From contig CAXYDD010000001.1 of assembly GCA_964276025.1 (NCBI GenBank), positions 310,001 through 374,000 of the forward strand: a stretch of DNA of 64,000 bases, written 5' to 3'. Every line of letters starts with the position of its first letter. The stretch's first letter is position 1. This document shows positions 18,324 through 26,716 of the stretch, piece after piece. The notes beneath the pieces were generated by a model that saw only the letters and a list, made by a program, of their open reading frames with translations, did no database searches and had not been told where the DNA came from. This DNA is from Porticoccus sp964276025 (GTDB lineage: Bacteria; Pseudomonadota; Gammaproteobacteria; Pseudomonadales; Porticoccaceae). A program made the position numbers and the translations under genes.

Positions 18324-18782
18324 CTATGATACTTTTTCTTGAACGATGAATTTCCCAACAGCAACTCTGATCACTTCAACTAGGGTGCCTGCTGACAATT
18401 CTTGTTCGCTACTAAGATTCCAATCGATACCTGAATAACGGTATGTAGGGTTTTTGGTCATAGACACAGCTTCATTTAAAATAAAACTGTGTCCAACTAA
18501 ATCAATCGTAACTTTCTTACTTTCAACGTTACCTTGCATAGACTTTAACGGGCGCCACAAAAGTATGGCCGATACGGCTGTTAATACTCCCACGCTGGAC
18601 AATGCGCTGAGCATTGAATCGGGGACAACGCCGACGGCCATAAGCCCCCCTGCTGCCAACGCTGCAAGACCAACAAAAAATAAGACGAAGGATGAGAAAC
18701 CCAAAACCACAACTTCGATAACAAGCAATGCTAAACCAGCTATAATCAAACTTTCAGACAAATTATTGCTGATCCAATTCAT
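18324..18782 (-). CDS. NfeD-family membrane protein
   Basis: 152-residue protein with two or three N-terminal membrane helices (about residues 10-75) followed by a soluble beta-barrel (OB-fold) domain (about 90-150), containing GHSFILNEAV and GTLVEVIRVAVGKFIVQE; this is the short NfeD type (YbbK partner). Such proteins act with SPFH/stomatin partners in membrane microdomain organisation. It lies directly downstream (2 bp) of the SPFH gene, the standard pairing, and only 57 bp inside the left island boundary. Its partner is interrupted by a stop codon (see next entry), so whether this pair still works is unclear. Confidence 0.85.
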   Translation of the reverse strand: MNWISNNLSESLIIAGLALLVIEVVVLGFSSFVLFFVGLAALAAGGLMAVGVVPDSMLSALSSVGVLTAVSAILLWRPLKSMQGNVESKKVTIDLVGHSFILNEAVSMTKNPTYRYSGIDWNLSSEQELSAGTLVEVIRVAVGKFIVQEKVS

Positions 18783-18784
18783 TT

Positions 18785-19729
18785 TTAGCTCCCAACGTTC
18801 TTATTAAGCGTATTTATAATCGTCATTGCCTGAGTAACCATGCTGGCCGCATCAGTACCGTTATCGGGCAACAAAACCACTGAAGACTCTTTCGCTATAG
18901 CAAGTTTAGCTTCAATTGCCTTGGTCGCCAAATCAAGCTGTACTGCCTTCTGACCCTCTTCAGTTGCCGCTGCTTGACCCACTTGTCTAAGAGATTCTGC
19001 CTGGGCTAATGCAACAGCCACAATCGCTTTGGCCTCACCTTCTGCGCGTAAAACCTGCTCTTCCCTTTCTGCTTCGGCTGCTAGTACTACCGATGCTTTT
19101 GCACCCTCAGCTCGGTTAATAGCCGATTGTCTATCACCTTCTGACTCCAGGATTTGGGCACGCTTCACCCGCTCGGCTTTCATCTGTGCTTCCATGGCTT
19201 CCATAACTGATTGAGGCGGCACAATGTGTTTTATTTCATAACGAAGTACTTGAATACCCCATGGACCTGCAGCCTCATTAATCGCAGCTACGATATTGGT
19301 GTTTAATATGTCGCGCTCTTCAAACGTTTTATCAAGCTCCATTTTACCCAACTCAGAACGCATCGTAGTTTGGGCCAACTGAGTTACAGCAAACACATAA
19401 TCATCTATGCCATAAGTTGCTTTATATGGATCAAGCACACGAAAATAAAGTACACCGTCTACAGACAAGGAGATATTATCTTTCGTGATAGCGCTTTGCT
19501 CCGGCACGTCGACGGCTTTTTCTTTAAGAGAGCGATCAGCAGAAATGCGATCAATAAAGGGGAGGATAAAATTTAATCCAGCTTCTTTTGTGGACTAAAA
19601 TTTACCAAAACGTTCGATCACATAAGCACGATTTTGCGGAACGAATTTAATTGAGCTTTTAAGTCCAATTACAATTAAGACCAATACAAGTGTTTGCATG
19701 GTTAATAAATATTCAAATACAAGATTCAT
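18785..19729 (-). pseudogene. qmcA: SPFH/stomatin (QmcA-type) gene with in-frame amber codon
   Basis: The full frame from the ATG at 19729 encodes 314 codons: an N-terminal membrane anchor (MNLVFEYLLTMQTLVLVLIV), then VPQNRAYVIERFGKF, then a TAG at 19597-19595 (codon 45), then STKEAGLNFILPFIDRI and the rest of the SPFH domain and the Ala/Glu-rich coiled coil (QAESLRQVGQAAATEEG). The frame is otherwise continuous, and family members usually carry a glutamine-like residue at this position, so a single CAG-to-TAG change is the simplest reading. Downstream re-initiation would lose the membrane anchor. Possible alternatives are an amber suppressor or a sequencing error. QmcA is otherwise an inner-membrane quality-control scaffold paired with NfeD. 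Confidence 0.8.
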
Positions 19730-20174
19730 TATTTTCTTCCTGAGTGTTTTACTAACTTAATAAATAAATTTTAATTAATAGACACGGCCTAACTGCTATT
19801 ATTATTTAAGGCACCTATCCATATTCACCTTGTTACCTATTTTAAGTAAATGGGCTGATTAACTCAACTATAGTGGCAAATATCACCTACGAGTTACTCT
19901 TATTTTATAAGTTGCTTTCCGATTTAAAAATAGCTATTTATTTTAGCCTTCCCTGTTGAAGCCCTGCAATTACTACCCAGCCATCCAAATGCCCTATATA
20001 TAACTTTCATTTATATTAGCAATAACTCTCACAACATGATATACAAATAGAAAGAGGAAATATTAAGAGCTAAAGATGCTTTTATGTAAATGATGCTACT
20101 AAATTCGAAGATACGTATTTTTCGAAATTACAGACTATCTAGCGAAAGATGAGAAATTCAATTATGAGGTAATA
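19730..20174. other. 445-bp gene-free region in the island
   Basis: AT-rich spacer between the divergent SPFH gene and the lipid operon. It presumably holds promoters for both. I see no open frame with a ribosome binding site, no tRNA-like sequence and no clear operator. Confidence 0.4.
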
Positions 20175-21041
20175 ATGGTGTTTTCTTTAAGCCAATGGAT
20201 AACAGGAAAAATAAGCAACTGGCTCAATTATGAAACAGAGGGTTCGCCTTATACCCCATCATTAACTAACTTTGATCGATTATGTAGTGAAATCCAGCCC
20301 GGTGATGTCATTTTGCTCGAAGGACGAAGTCGTGTTAGTGGCATTATCAAGCTCCTGACACAAAGTGCATGGACCCATTCGGCCTTATATATAGGTAATT
20401 ATGATCAGCTGCGGACTGCCGGTATTGCTCCAGATTCTCTAGCCCATTTTGCCGATGCACCTTATACGGATTTGATTTTAGAGGCACTAATTGGTGAAGG
20501 CACTATCGTTTCACCGCTGTCTAAATACCGTAAAGAACATTTGCGCATTTGTCGCCCAAGAACTATCACAGATAATGATTGTATTAGAGTTATTAAACAT
20601 ACCCTTGGAAAAATAGGGTATCAATATAATATCAGACAATTATTTGATTTAGCGCGATTTCTCTTGCCTTACAACTTAATACCACGTCGTTGGCGTTCAA
20701 GCTTATTTCACTTTCATGCTGGAGAATTAACACAAACAATCTGCTCATCAATGTTGGCAGAAGCGTTTATCTCTATCAATTATCCGGTACTACCGATAGT
20801 TACACAAACTAAAAATGGGCTGCGATTTTACAAACGTAATATTAAATTGGCCACCCCAAAAGACTTCGATTACTCGCCGTATTTCGAGATCATCAAATTC
20901 CCGTTTATAGCCCTGGATAAGGTCGCAGCTTACCGTGAATTACCTTGGGACGAGAATGGTTATGTCTGCAATGAACAAGGAGATTGCTTTATTCCAGACA
21001 CGAATTCAGAGACTTTACCTACAGATGCTCGAGGAGAATAA
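20175..21041 (+). CDS. NlpC/P60-type papain-like hydrolase (YiiX/YebB-like)
   Basis: 288-residue protein with the permuted papain-like layout of the YiiX/YebB group. The segment QPGDVILLEGRSRVSGIIKLLT (about residues 41-62) precedes the candidate catalytic histidine in AWTHSALYIG (about 66-75), and the candidate catalytic cysteine is in QTICSSMLAEAFI (about 188-200). There is no signal peptide, so the enzyme is probably cytosolic. Circularly permuted members of this superfamily often act on lipid or acyl substrates rather than peptidoglycan, which would fit its place as first gene of a beta-oxidation operon. Its last 17 bp overlap the most likely fadE start. Substrate unknown. Confidence 0.7.
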   Translation: MVFSLSQWITGKISNWLNYETEGSPYTPSLTNFDRLCSEIQPGDVILLEGRSRVSGIIKLLTQSAWTHSALYIGNYDQLRTAGIAPDSLAHFADAPYTDLILEALIGEGTIVSPLSKYRKEHLRICRPRTITDNDCIRVIKHTLGKIGYQYNIRQLFDLARFLLPYNLIPRRWRSSLFHFHAGELTQTICSSMLAEAFISINYPVLPIVTQTKNGLRFYKRNIKLATPKDFDYSPYFEIIKFPFIALDKVAAYRELPWDENGYVCNEQGDCFIPDTNSETLPTDARGE

Positions 21042-23364
21042 AACGAATCGCTTATGGCTTTTACCAATACTGATTAGCCTGTCTATGATATTTTTTATCA
21101 TCGGCTATGTTTTGACTGCACTCGTTATTTTAATTGCGTGTTCAGCAATCATCCTAATAACAAATTTACGCAAAAAATTCGTTATCAAGCCTTTATTTTC
21201 TGCATTTTCTCATACTATGCCGCCACTATCAGTCACTGAAAAAGAAGCACTTGAATCTGGAACGGTCTGGTGGGATGGTCAACTATTTAGTGGTAAACCT
21301 GACTGGAACCAACTTTTAAATAGCGCCCTCCATCAGCTAACAGTCGAAGAGCAAGCATTTCTTGATGGCCCAACTGAACTCTTATGCGAACAACTTAATG
21401 ATTGGGAAATAACCCATAAAGATCGTGATTTGCCACCTCACATTTGGGAATTTTTTAAGCATCAACGATTTTTTGGACTGATTATTCCCAAACAATACGG
21501 TGGTTTAGGTTTTTCCCCACTTGCTCATTCTCAAATGGTAATGAAAGTGGCCAGTCGTAGTCTCACAGCCGCCGTTACCGTGATGGTCCCCAACTCGCTT
21601 GGCCCTGCTGAGTTGTTGCTGCATTACGGTACCGATAAACAAAAGAATTACTATTTACCTCGTCTAGCCAATGGTTCAGAAATCCCCTGTTTTGCTTTAA
21701 CAGGGCCAGAAACTGGTAGTGATGCTAGTAATTTACCTGACAAAGGTGTCATCTGTCGCCGTGAGTTTAACGGCGAAGAAACGACTGGAATAATCATAAA
21801 TTGGGAAAAACGTTATATCACCCTTGGCCCTGTTGCTACACTTTTAGGCCTGGCTTTCCATCTTTATGATCCTGATAAGTTATTAGGTGATAAAGAAGAT
21901 ATCGGCATTACTCTAGCCCTAATTCCTACTGATACTGAAGGTGTCACTATCGGTCATCGTCACTGGCCGATGGGCATGGCATTTCAAAATGGTCCTAATT
22001 GGGGGAAAGATGTCTTTATTCCAATAGATTGGGTTATTGGAGGTGAAGAACGTATTGGGCAAGGCTGGCGCATGTTAATGGAATCGTTGGCTGCTGGGCG
22101 ATCCATTTCCTTGCCGGCCTTAAGTGCTGGCGGAGCAAAATTAGCCGTACAAACAACAAGTGCCTACGCACGAATACGTGAACAATTTCATCTGCCAATT
22201 GGTCGATTTGAAGGTGTAGCCGATGTACTTGGGCGAATGGCCGGCCTCACCTATATGGTTGATGCAACTCGTATTACCACAGCACAAGCCGTGACCGATG
22301 GTGAGCGACCAGCAGTATTATCGGCCATTGCAAAATACCATCTCACAGAAACTATGCGTCGAATAATTAACGATGCCATGGATATTCATGGCGGTAAAAG
22401 TATCTGTTTTGGCCCTAGCAATGTATTGGCACATGTTTATCAGGCTATTCCAATCAGTATTACTGTCGAAGGGGCCAATATTCTAACCCGTAATCTCATT
22501 ATATTTGGGCAAGGGTCGATTCGTGCTCATCCTTATATTTTGCAGGAAATGGCCATATTGAAAATAACAGATGCTGATCAAGCATTAACACAGTTTGATC
22601 AGGTGCTAACATCGCACATCAAACATACTATCGGCAATGTCGGACGCAGTATTTTTTTTGGAATGAGCAAAGGTCATTTTAGTCCTGCCCCAATCTCACC
22701 ATTGAGACGCTACTATCAACAACTCAATCATCTAAGTGCCGCCTTAGCGGTTGCAACTGATGTAAGCCTTGCTTTACTGGGTGGTAGCTTAAAACGCCGC
22801 GAATCTTTATCGGCACGTTTAGGCGATGTTTTAAGTCAACTTTATCTCGCCTCCAGCACCTTAAGGCATTTTACTCATGCAGAACAATTAGATGATCTTA
22901 TTTTAGCTAAATGGGCATGTGAGGAATCCATTTATCAAGCACAACAAGCACTTATTAGCCTGACAGAAAACTTACCTAACAGACTGGTTGGCGGCTTATT
23001 AAAAAGACTTATTTTCCCATTAGGCCCACGTTATAAAAAACCCTCTGATACCCTAACTCATGCACTTGCTGAGCAGGTATTGCAACCAAATGATTGTCGA
23101 TCTCGTCTAATCGATGGCATCTATATTCCAACCGATCAGCAGCAAACACTCGGGTTATTGGAGCATGCTTTTGTACTTTGCGTATCCGCTGAACCCATCG
23201 AGAAAAAAATTAAAAAATCATCTTATGAGTCTGCCAAAACAGCTTTGGATAATGACCTGATAAGCGATGAAGATTATCAATTGCTGTGTGATGCAAGGAA
23301 GGCCCGACGTCAAATTATAGACGTTGACTACTTTACCGCTCAACTTGAGGAGGACACCTCATGA
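21025..23364 (+). CDS. fadE: Acyl-CoA dehydrogenase FadE
   Basis: First enzyme of beta-oxidation. From the ATG at 21025 it is 779 residues (E. coli FadE 814). It starts with two membrane helices (LLPILISLSMIFFIIGYVL, then a second), followed by the FadE-specific MPPLSVTEKEALESGTVWWDG. The flavin-binding and catalytic core shows GGLGFSPLAHSQMVMK, CFALTGPETGSDASNLPDK, QGWRMLMESLAAGRSISLP and ITVEGANILTRNLIIFGQG. Longer upstream frames lack a ribosome binding site and overlap the preceding gene by about 100 bp. Stop and fadI start overlap as ATGA, indicating translational coupling. Confidence 0.93.
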   Translation: MLEENKTNRLWLLPILISLSMIFFIIGYVLTALVILIACSAIILITNLRKKFVIKPLFSAFSHTMPPLSVTEKEALESGTVWWDGQLFSGKPDWNQLLNSALHQLTVEEQAFLDGPTELLCEQLNDWEITHKDRDLPPHIWEFFKHQRFFGLIIPKQYGGLGFSPLAHSQMVMKVASRSLTAAVTVMVPNSLGPAELLLHYGTDKQKNYYLPRLANGSEIPCFALTGPETGSDASNLPDKGVICRREFNGEETTGIIINWEKRYITLGPVATLLGLAFHLYDPDKLLGDKEDIGITLALIPTDTEGVTIGHRHWPMGMAFQNGPNWGKDVFIPIDWVIGGEERIGQGWRMLMESLAAGRSISLPALSAGGAKLAVQTTSAYARIREQFHLPIGRFEGVADVLGRMAGLTYMVDATRITTAQAVTDGERPAVLSAIAKYHLTETMRRIINDAMDIHGGKSICFGPSNVLAHVYQAIPISITVEGANILTRNLIIFGQGSIRAHPYILQEMAILKITDADQALTQFDQVLTSHIKHTIGNVGRSIFFGMSKGHFSPAPISPLRRYYQQLNHLSAALAVATDVSLALLGGSLKRRESLSARLGDVLSQLYLASSTLRHFTHAEQLDDLILAKWACEESIYQAQQALISLTENLPNRLVGGLLKRLIFPLGPRYKKPSDTLTHALAEQVLQPNDCRSRLIDGIYIPTDQQQTLGLLEHAFVLCVSAEPIEKKIKKSSYESAKTALDNDLISDEDYQLLCDARKARRQIIDVDYFTAQLEEDTS

Positions 23365-24680
23365 CAACCAATAACTCTCGGTATGCTTATTCTAACCGTA
23401 AAGTTTATATCGTCGATGGCAGTCGAACTTCTTTTCTTAAAGCAACAGGTAAACCCGGTCCGCTTAGTAGTAGTGATCTTGCCGTTGCTGCTGCACGCCC
23501 ATTATTGAGTAGACAAAATTTTTCAGCAGAAGACCTAGATGAAGTGATTGTTGGTTGCGTGATGCCTGGGCCAGATGAAGCCAATATTGCTCGTGTGATT
23601 TCATTACGTCTTGGTTGCGGTAAGCGCACCACTGCCTGGACAGTGCAACGAAACTGCGCCTCTGGGATGCAGGCTCTGGATTGTGCTGCAATGAATATTA
23701 GTAGTGGTCGTAGTGATCTGATCTTGGCTGGCGGCAGTGAGGCTATGAGTCACGCACCGGTGTTATTTAAGCCTGAGATGGTTGCATGGCTAGCCGATTG
23801 GTCAAAAACCCGTAGTTTTAAAGCCAAATTAAGTGAATTATTAAAACTACGCTTGGCCTTGTTTGTGCCTGTTATTGGCCTCTTAAAAGGGTTGACTGAC
23901 CATACTGTCGGTTTATCCATGGGGCAAACAGCTGAAATTCTCGCTCATCGTTTTAACATCAGTCGTGTTCAAATGGATGAATTTGCCCTGGCAAGTCATC
24001 AAAAGCTGGCAACAGCAGTTGCTAACGGTTACCTGAATGAAATTGAGGCAATTATTACCAATAAAGGTTCTGTATATGATCAAGATAATGGATTAAGGGC
24101 TGATAGCAGTCTTGTCAACTTAGCCAAACTTAAGCCAGTTTTTGACAAACAAGGTCTTGTCAGTGCAGGTAATAGTGCTCAGATTACTGATGGTGCTGCT
24201 TGGCTTTTGATAGCCTCTGAAGATGCCGTGAAGAAATACAAGTTACCTGTTTTAGGTCAAATTGTTGATACACAATGGTCAGGCTTGGATCCGGCACAAA
24301 TGGGCTTAGGTCCTGCTCACGCTGTACCACCATTATTGCAACGCCACAACCTAGGTCTCGATGAGATTGATTATTGGGAAATCAACGAAGCATTTGCAGT
24401 GCAAGTCCTAGCCTGTTTAGCAGCGTGGCAGGATGAAGACTATTGTCGCAATGAACTGGGCCTTGATACTACACTTAGTGTTATTAATCCATCACGATTA
24501 AATGTCGATGGTGGTGCAATTGCCCTTGGCCACCCGGTTGGCGCGACAGGTGCCAGGTTAGTGCTACATCTATTGAAAGTGTTACAGCGAAACAATGCGC
24601 AAACAGGCATTGCCAGCCTTTGCATTGGTGGCGGTCAAGGTGGTGCAATGCTCATTTCCAGAGAAAGAGAAAGGCTATGA
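23361..24680 (+). CDS. fadI: Acetyl-CoA acyltransferase (thiolase) FadI
   Basis: 3-ketoacyl-CoA thiolase of 439 residues, cleaving 3-ketoacyl-CoA to acetyl-CoA and a shortened acyl-CoA. The nucleophile cysteine is in QRNCASGMQALDCA (about residues 96-109), with SGRSDLILAGGSEAMSHAP after it; the C-terminal histidine and cysteine motifs are LGHPVGATGARLV and ASLCIGGGQGGAM. Length fits the FadI branch (E. coli 436). The start overlaps the fadE stop by 4 bp and has a GAGGAGG ribosome binding site inside fadE. It ends in an ATGA overlap with fadJ. Confidence 0.93.
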   Translation: MTTNNSRYAYSNRKVYIVDGSRTSFLKATGKPGPLSSSDLAVAAARPLLSRQNFSAEDLDEVIVGCVMPGPDEANIARVISLRLGCGKRTTAWTVQRNCASGMQALDCAAMNISSGRSDLILAGGSEAMSHAPVLFKPEMVAWLADWSKTRSFKAKLSELLKLRLALFVPVIGLLKGLTDHTVGLSMGQTAEILAHRFNISRVQMDEFALASHQKLATAVANGYLNEIEAIITNKGSVYDQDNGLRADSSLVNLAKLKPVFDKQGLVSAGNSAQITDGAAWLLIASEDAVKKYKLPVLGQIVDTQWSGLDPAQMGLGPAHAVPPLLQRHNLGLDEIDYWEINEAFAVQVLACLAAWQDEDYCRNELGLDTTLSVINPSRLNVDGGAIALGHPVGATGARLVLHLLKVLQRNNAQTGIASLCIGGGQGGAMLISRERERL

Positions 24681-26716
24681 GCAGTAATGATAGAGTAGCT
24701 AATTGGCATAAAACTATTGATAGTGACGACATCATCTGGCTCACCCTTGATGTTCCTAGCAGTAAGACTAATACGCTGACATCAAAAGTGCTTTTAGACT
24801 TTTCCACAGAAATAGACACATTATCGGATAACCCACCTAAGGGCATAGTAATTCGTTCTGCCAAGAAAAATGGCTTTATCGCCGGCGCTGATATTAATAC
24901 CTTTGCCAAACAACATTCTGTTGATGATACTTTTTACGCTATAAGACAGGTGCAAGACTTATTCGCTCGTCTAGAAAAGTTACCTTGCCCAACTGTCACA
25001 ATGCTCCATGGTTTTTGTTTGGGGGGTGGTTTAGAGCTATCACTTGCTTGTGATTATCGTTTAGCTGAAGATGCTCCCAGTACACGTATTGGCTTACCTG
25101 AAGTCAAACTGGGTATTCACCCCGGTTATGGTGGCAGTGTTCGTCTAATTGAGCTCTTGGGTGTATTGCCAGCAATGAAAATGATGCTGACAGGACGGAC
25201 GTTATCTGCCCAGACAGCACAGAAAATCGGCGTTGTTGATCGCATTGCACCGGCCAGACACCTACAACGTATTGCACGTGAATTGATCCTTAACCCGCCC
25301 GAAAAACGAGCCGCTCCACGATTACAGCGGTTGATGTCATCGAGCTTCTTACGATCACTAGTCGCCATTATTATTCGTAGCCAAACAAAAAAGCAAGTCA
25401 ATCCAAAACATTACCCTGCTCCTTTTTCCTTGATTAACCTTTGGCAGAAGCAACCCAGTAATCGGCAGGATTATTTTTCTGCCGAGGCATTATCGGTAGC
25501 AAAACTTATTCATACCGACGCTGCCAAAAATTTAATTCGCTTATTCTTATTGCAAGACCGACTTAAAAAATTTAGTAAACAATCCAACTTTCACTCACAG
25601 CATGTTCATGTTGTTGGTGCGGGCGTTATGGGTGGTGACATTGCCGCATGGTGTGCCTTACGTGGACTGCGCGTGACGTTACAAGACCAATCTGCCTCAC
25701 TTATTGCCCCTGCAATTGCACGGGCTCACGTATTATTCAAAACACAGCTAAAAATTCCTTATCTTGTTCAGGCAGCGATGGACCGATTAATGGCGGATGT
25801 TAATGGTGCTGGTGTAGCCAAAGCCGATGTGGTGATTGAAGCAATTTTTGAAAACATGGAAGCGAAACAAGCGCTGTTTAAAATAATAGAACCGCAATTG
25901 CGTCCTGATGCTTTACTGGCGACAAATACCTCTAGTATTCCAATAGAGCAATTGGCAGAATGTCTGGTACAACCAAAACGATTAGTTGGGCTACACTTTT
26001 TTAATCCAGTAGCCAAAATGCAATTAGTAGAAATTGTCAAAGGCAAAAAAACACTTAAAAAATGGATTCATCAGGCTTCTGCTTTTACGCGTCAGATTGG
26101 TCGATTACCACTACCAGTTAAAAGTTCACCCGGCTTTTTAGTTAATCGCATTTTAATGCCTTATTTGCTCGAAGCCTTTCAAATGGCCAGTGAAGGTATT
26201 TCCATTCTCGCTATCGATAAAGCAGCTACTGATTTTGGCATGCCAATGGGGCCCATTGAACTGGCTGATACAGTCGGCTTAGATGTTTGTTTATCGGTTG
26301 CCAATATGCTGACACCATCACTCGGCACCAGCCTTCCTGCCAGCTTGGAAAGTATGGTTAGATGTGGTCATCTGGGTCGAAAAAGTGGGCAAGGTTTTTA
26401 TCAATATGATAGCCATGACAAACGTATTACCAAAACATCGCAAACTGAGTATTCTAATAATGAATTAATTCGTAAACGCTTGATTTTAAGGCTGCTTAAC
26501 GAATGTGTTGCTTGTTTGCATGAAAGTATTGTTGAGGACGCTGATCTGCTTGATGCTGGTATGGTATTCGGTACTGGTTTTGCCCCTTTCCGTGGTGGAC
26601 CCATGCAGTATCTGCAACAGCAAGTTAATGACACCGTTTATCAGCAGTTACAACAACTCACAACATCTGTTGGTCCTCAGTTTAAACCTAGCTTAGGCTG
26701 GGAGAGCTTATCATAA
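24677..26716 (+). CDS. fadJ: Fatty acid oxidation complex alpha subunit FadJ
   Basis: 679 residues: enoyl-CoA hydratase with GFIAGADINTF (about 60-70) and GFCLGGGLELSLACDYR (about 111-127), then 3-hydroxyacyl-CoA dehydrogenase with HVVGAGVMGGDIAAW (about 311-325) and HFFNPVAKMQLVEIV. I chose the ATG at 24677 because it forms an ATGA overlap with fadI and has AAAGG just upstream; a longer upstream frame is an artefact. It follows fadI, as FadJ does in E. coli. The genome also has the chromosomal FadB at 540-2720, so the island supplies a second, complete set. Confidence 0.93.
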   Translation: MSSNDRVANWHKTIDSDDIIWLTLDVPSSKTNTLTSKVLLDFSTEIDTLSDNPPKGIVIRSAKKNGFIAGADINTFAKQHSVDDTFYAIRQVQDLFARLEKLPCPTVTMLHGFCLGGGLELSLACDYRLAEDAPSTRIGLPEVKLGIHPGYGGSVRLIELLGVLPAMKMMLTGRTLSAQTAQKIGVVDRIAPARHLQRIARELILNPPEKRAAPRLQRLMSSSFLRSLVAIIIRSQTKKQVNPKHYPAPFSLINLWQKQPSNRQDYFSAEALSVAKLIHTDAAKNLIRLFLLQDRLKKFSKQSNFHSQHVHVVGAGVMGGDIAAWCALRGLRVTLQDQSASLIAPAIARAHVLFKTQLKIPYLVQAAMDRLMADVNGAGVAKADVVIEAIFENMEAKQALFKIIEPQLRPDALLATNTSSIPIEQLAECLVQPKRLVGLHFFNPVAKMQLVEIVKGKKTLKKWIHQASAFTRQIGRLPLPVKSSPGFLVNRILMPYLLEAFQMASEGISILAIDKAATDFGMPMGPIELADTVGLDVCLSVANMLTPSLGTSLPASLESMVRCGHLGRKSGQGFYQYDSHDKRITKTSQTEYSNNELIRKRLILRLLNECVACLHESIVEDADLLDAGMVFGTGFAPFRGGPMQYLQQQVNDTVYQQLQQLTTSVGPQFKPSLGWESLS

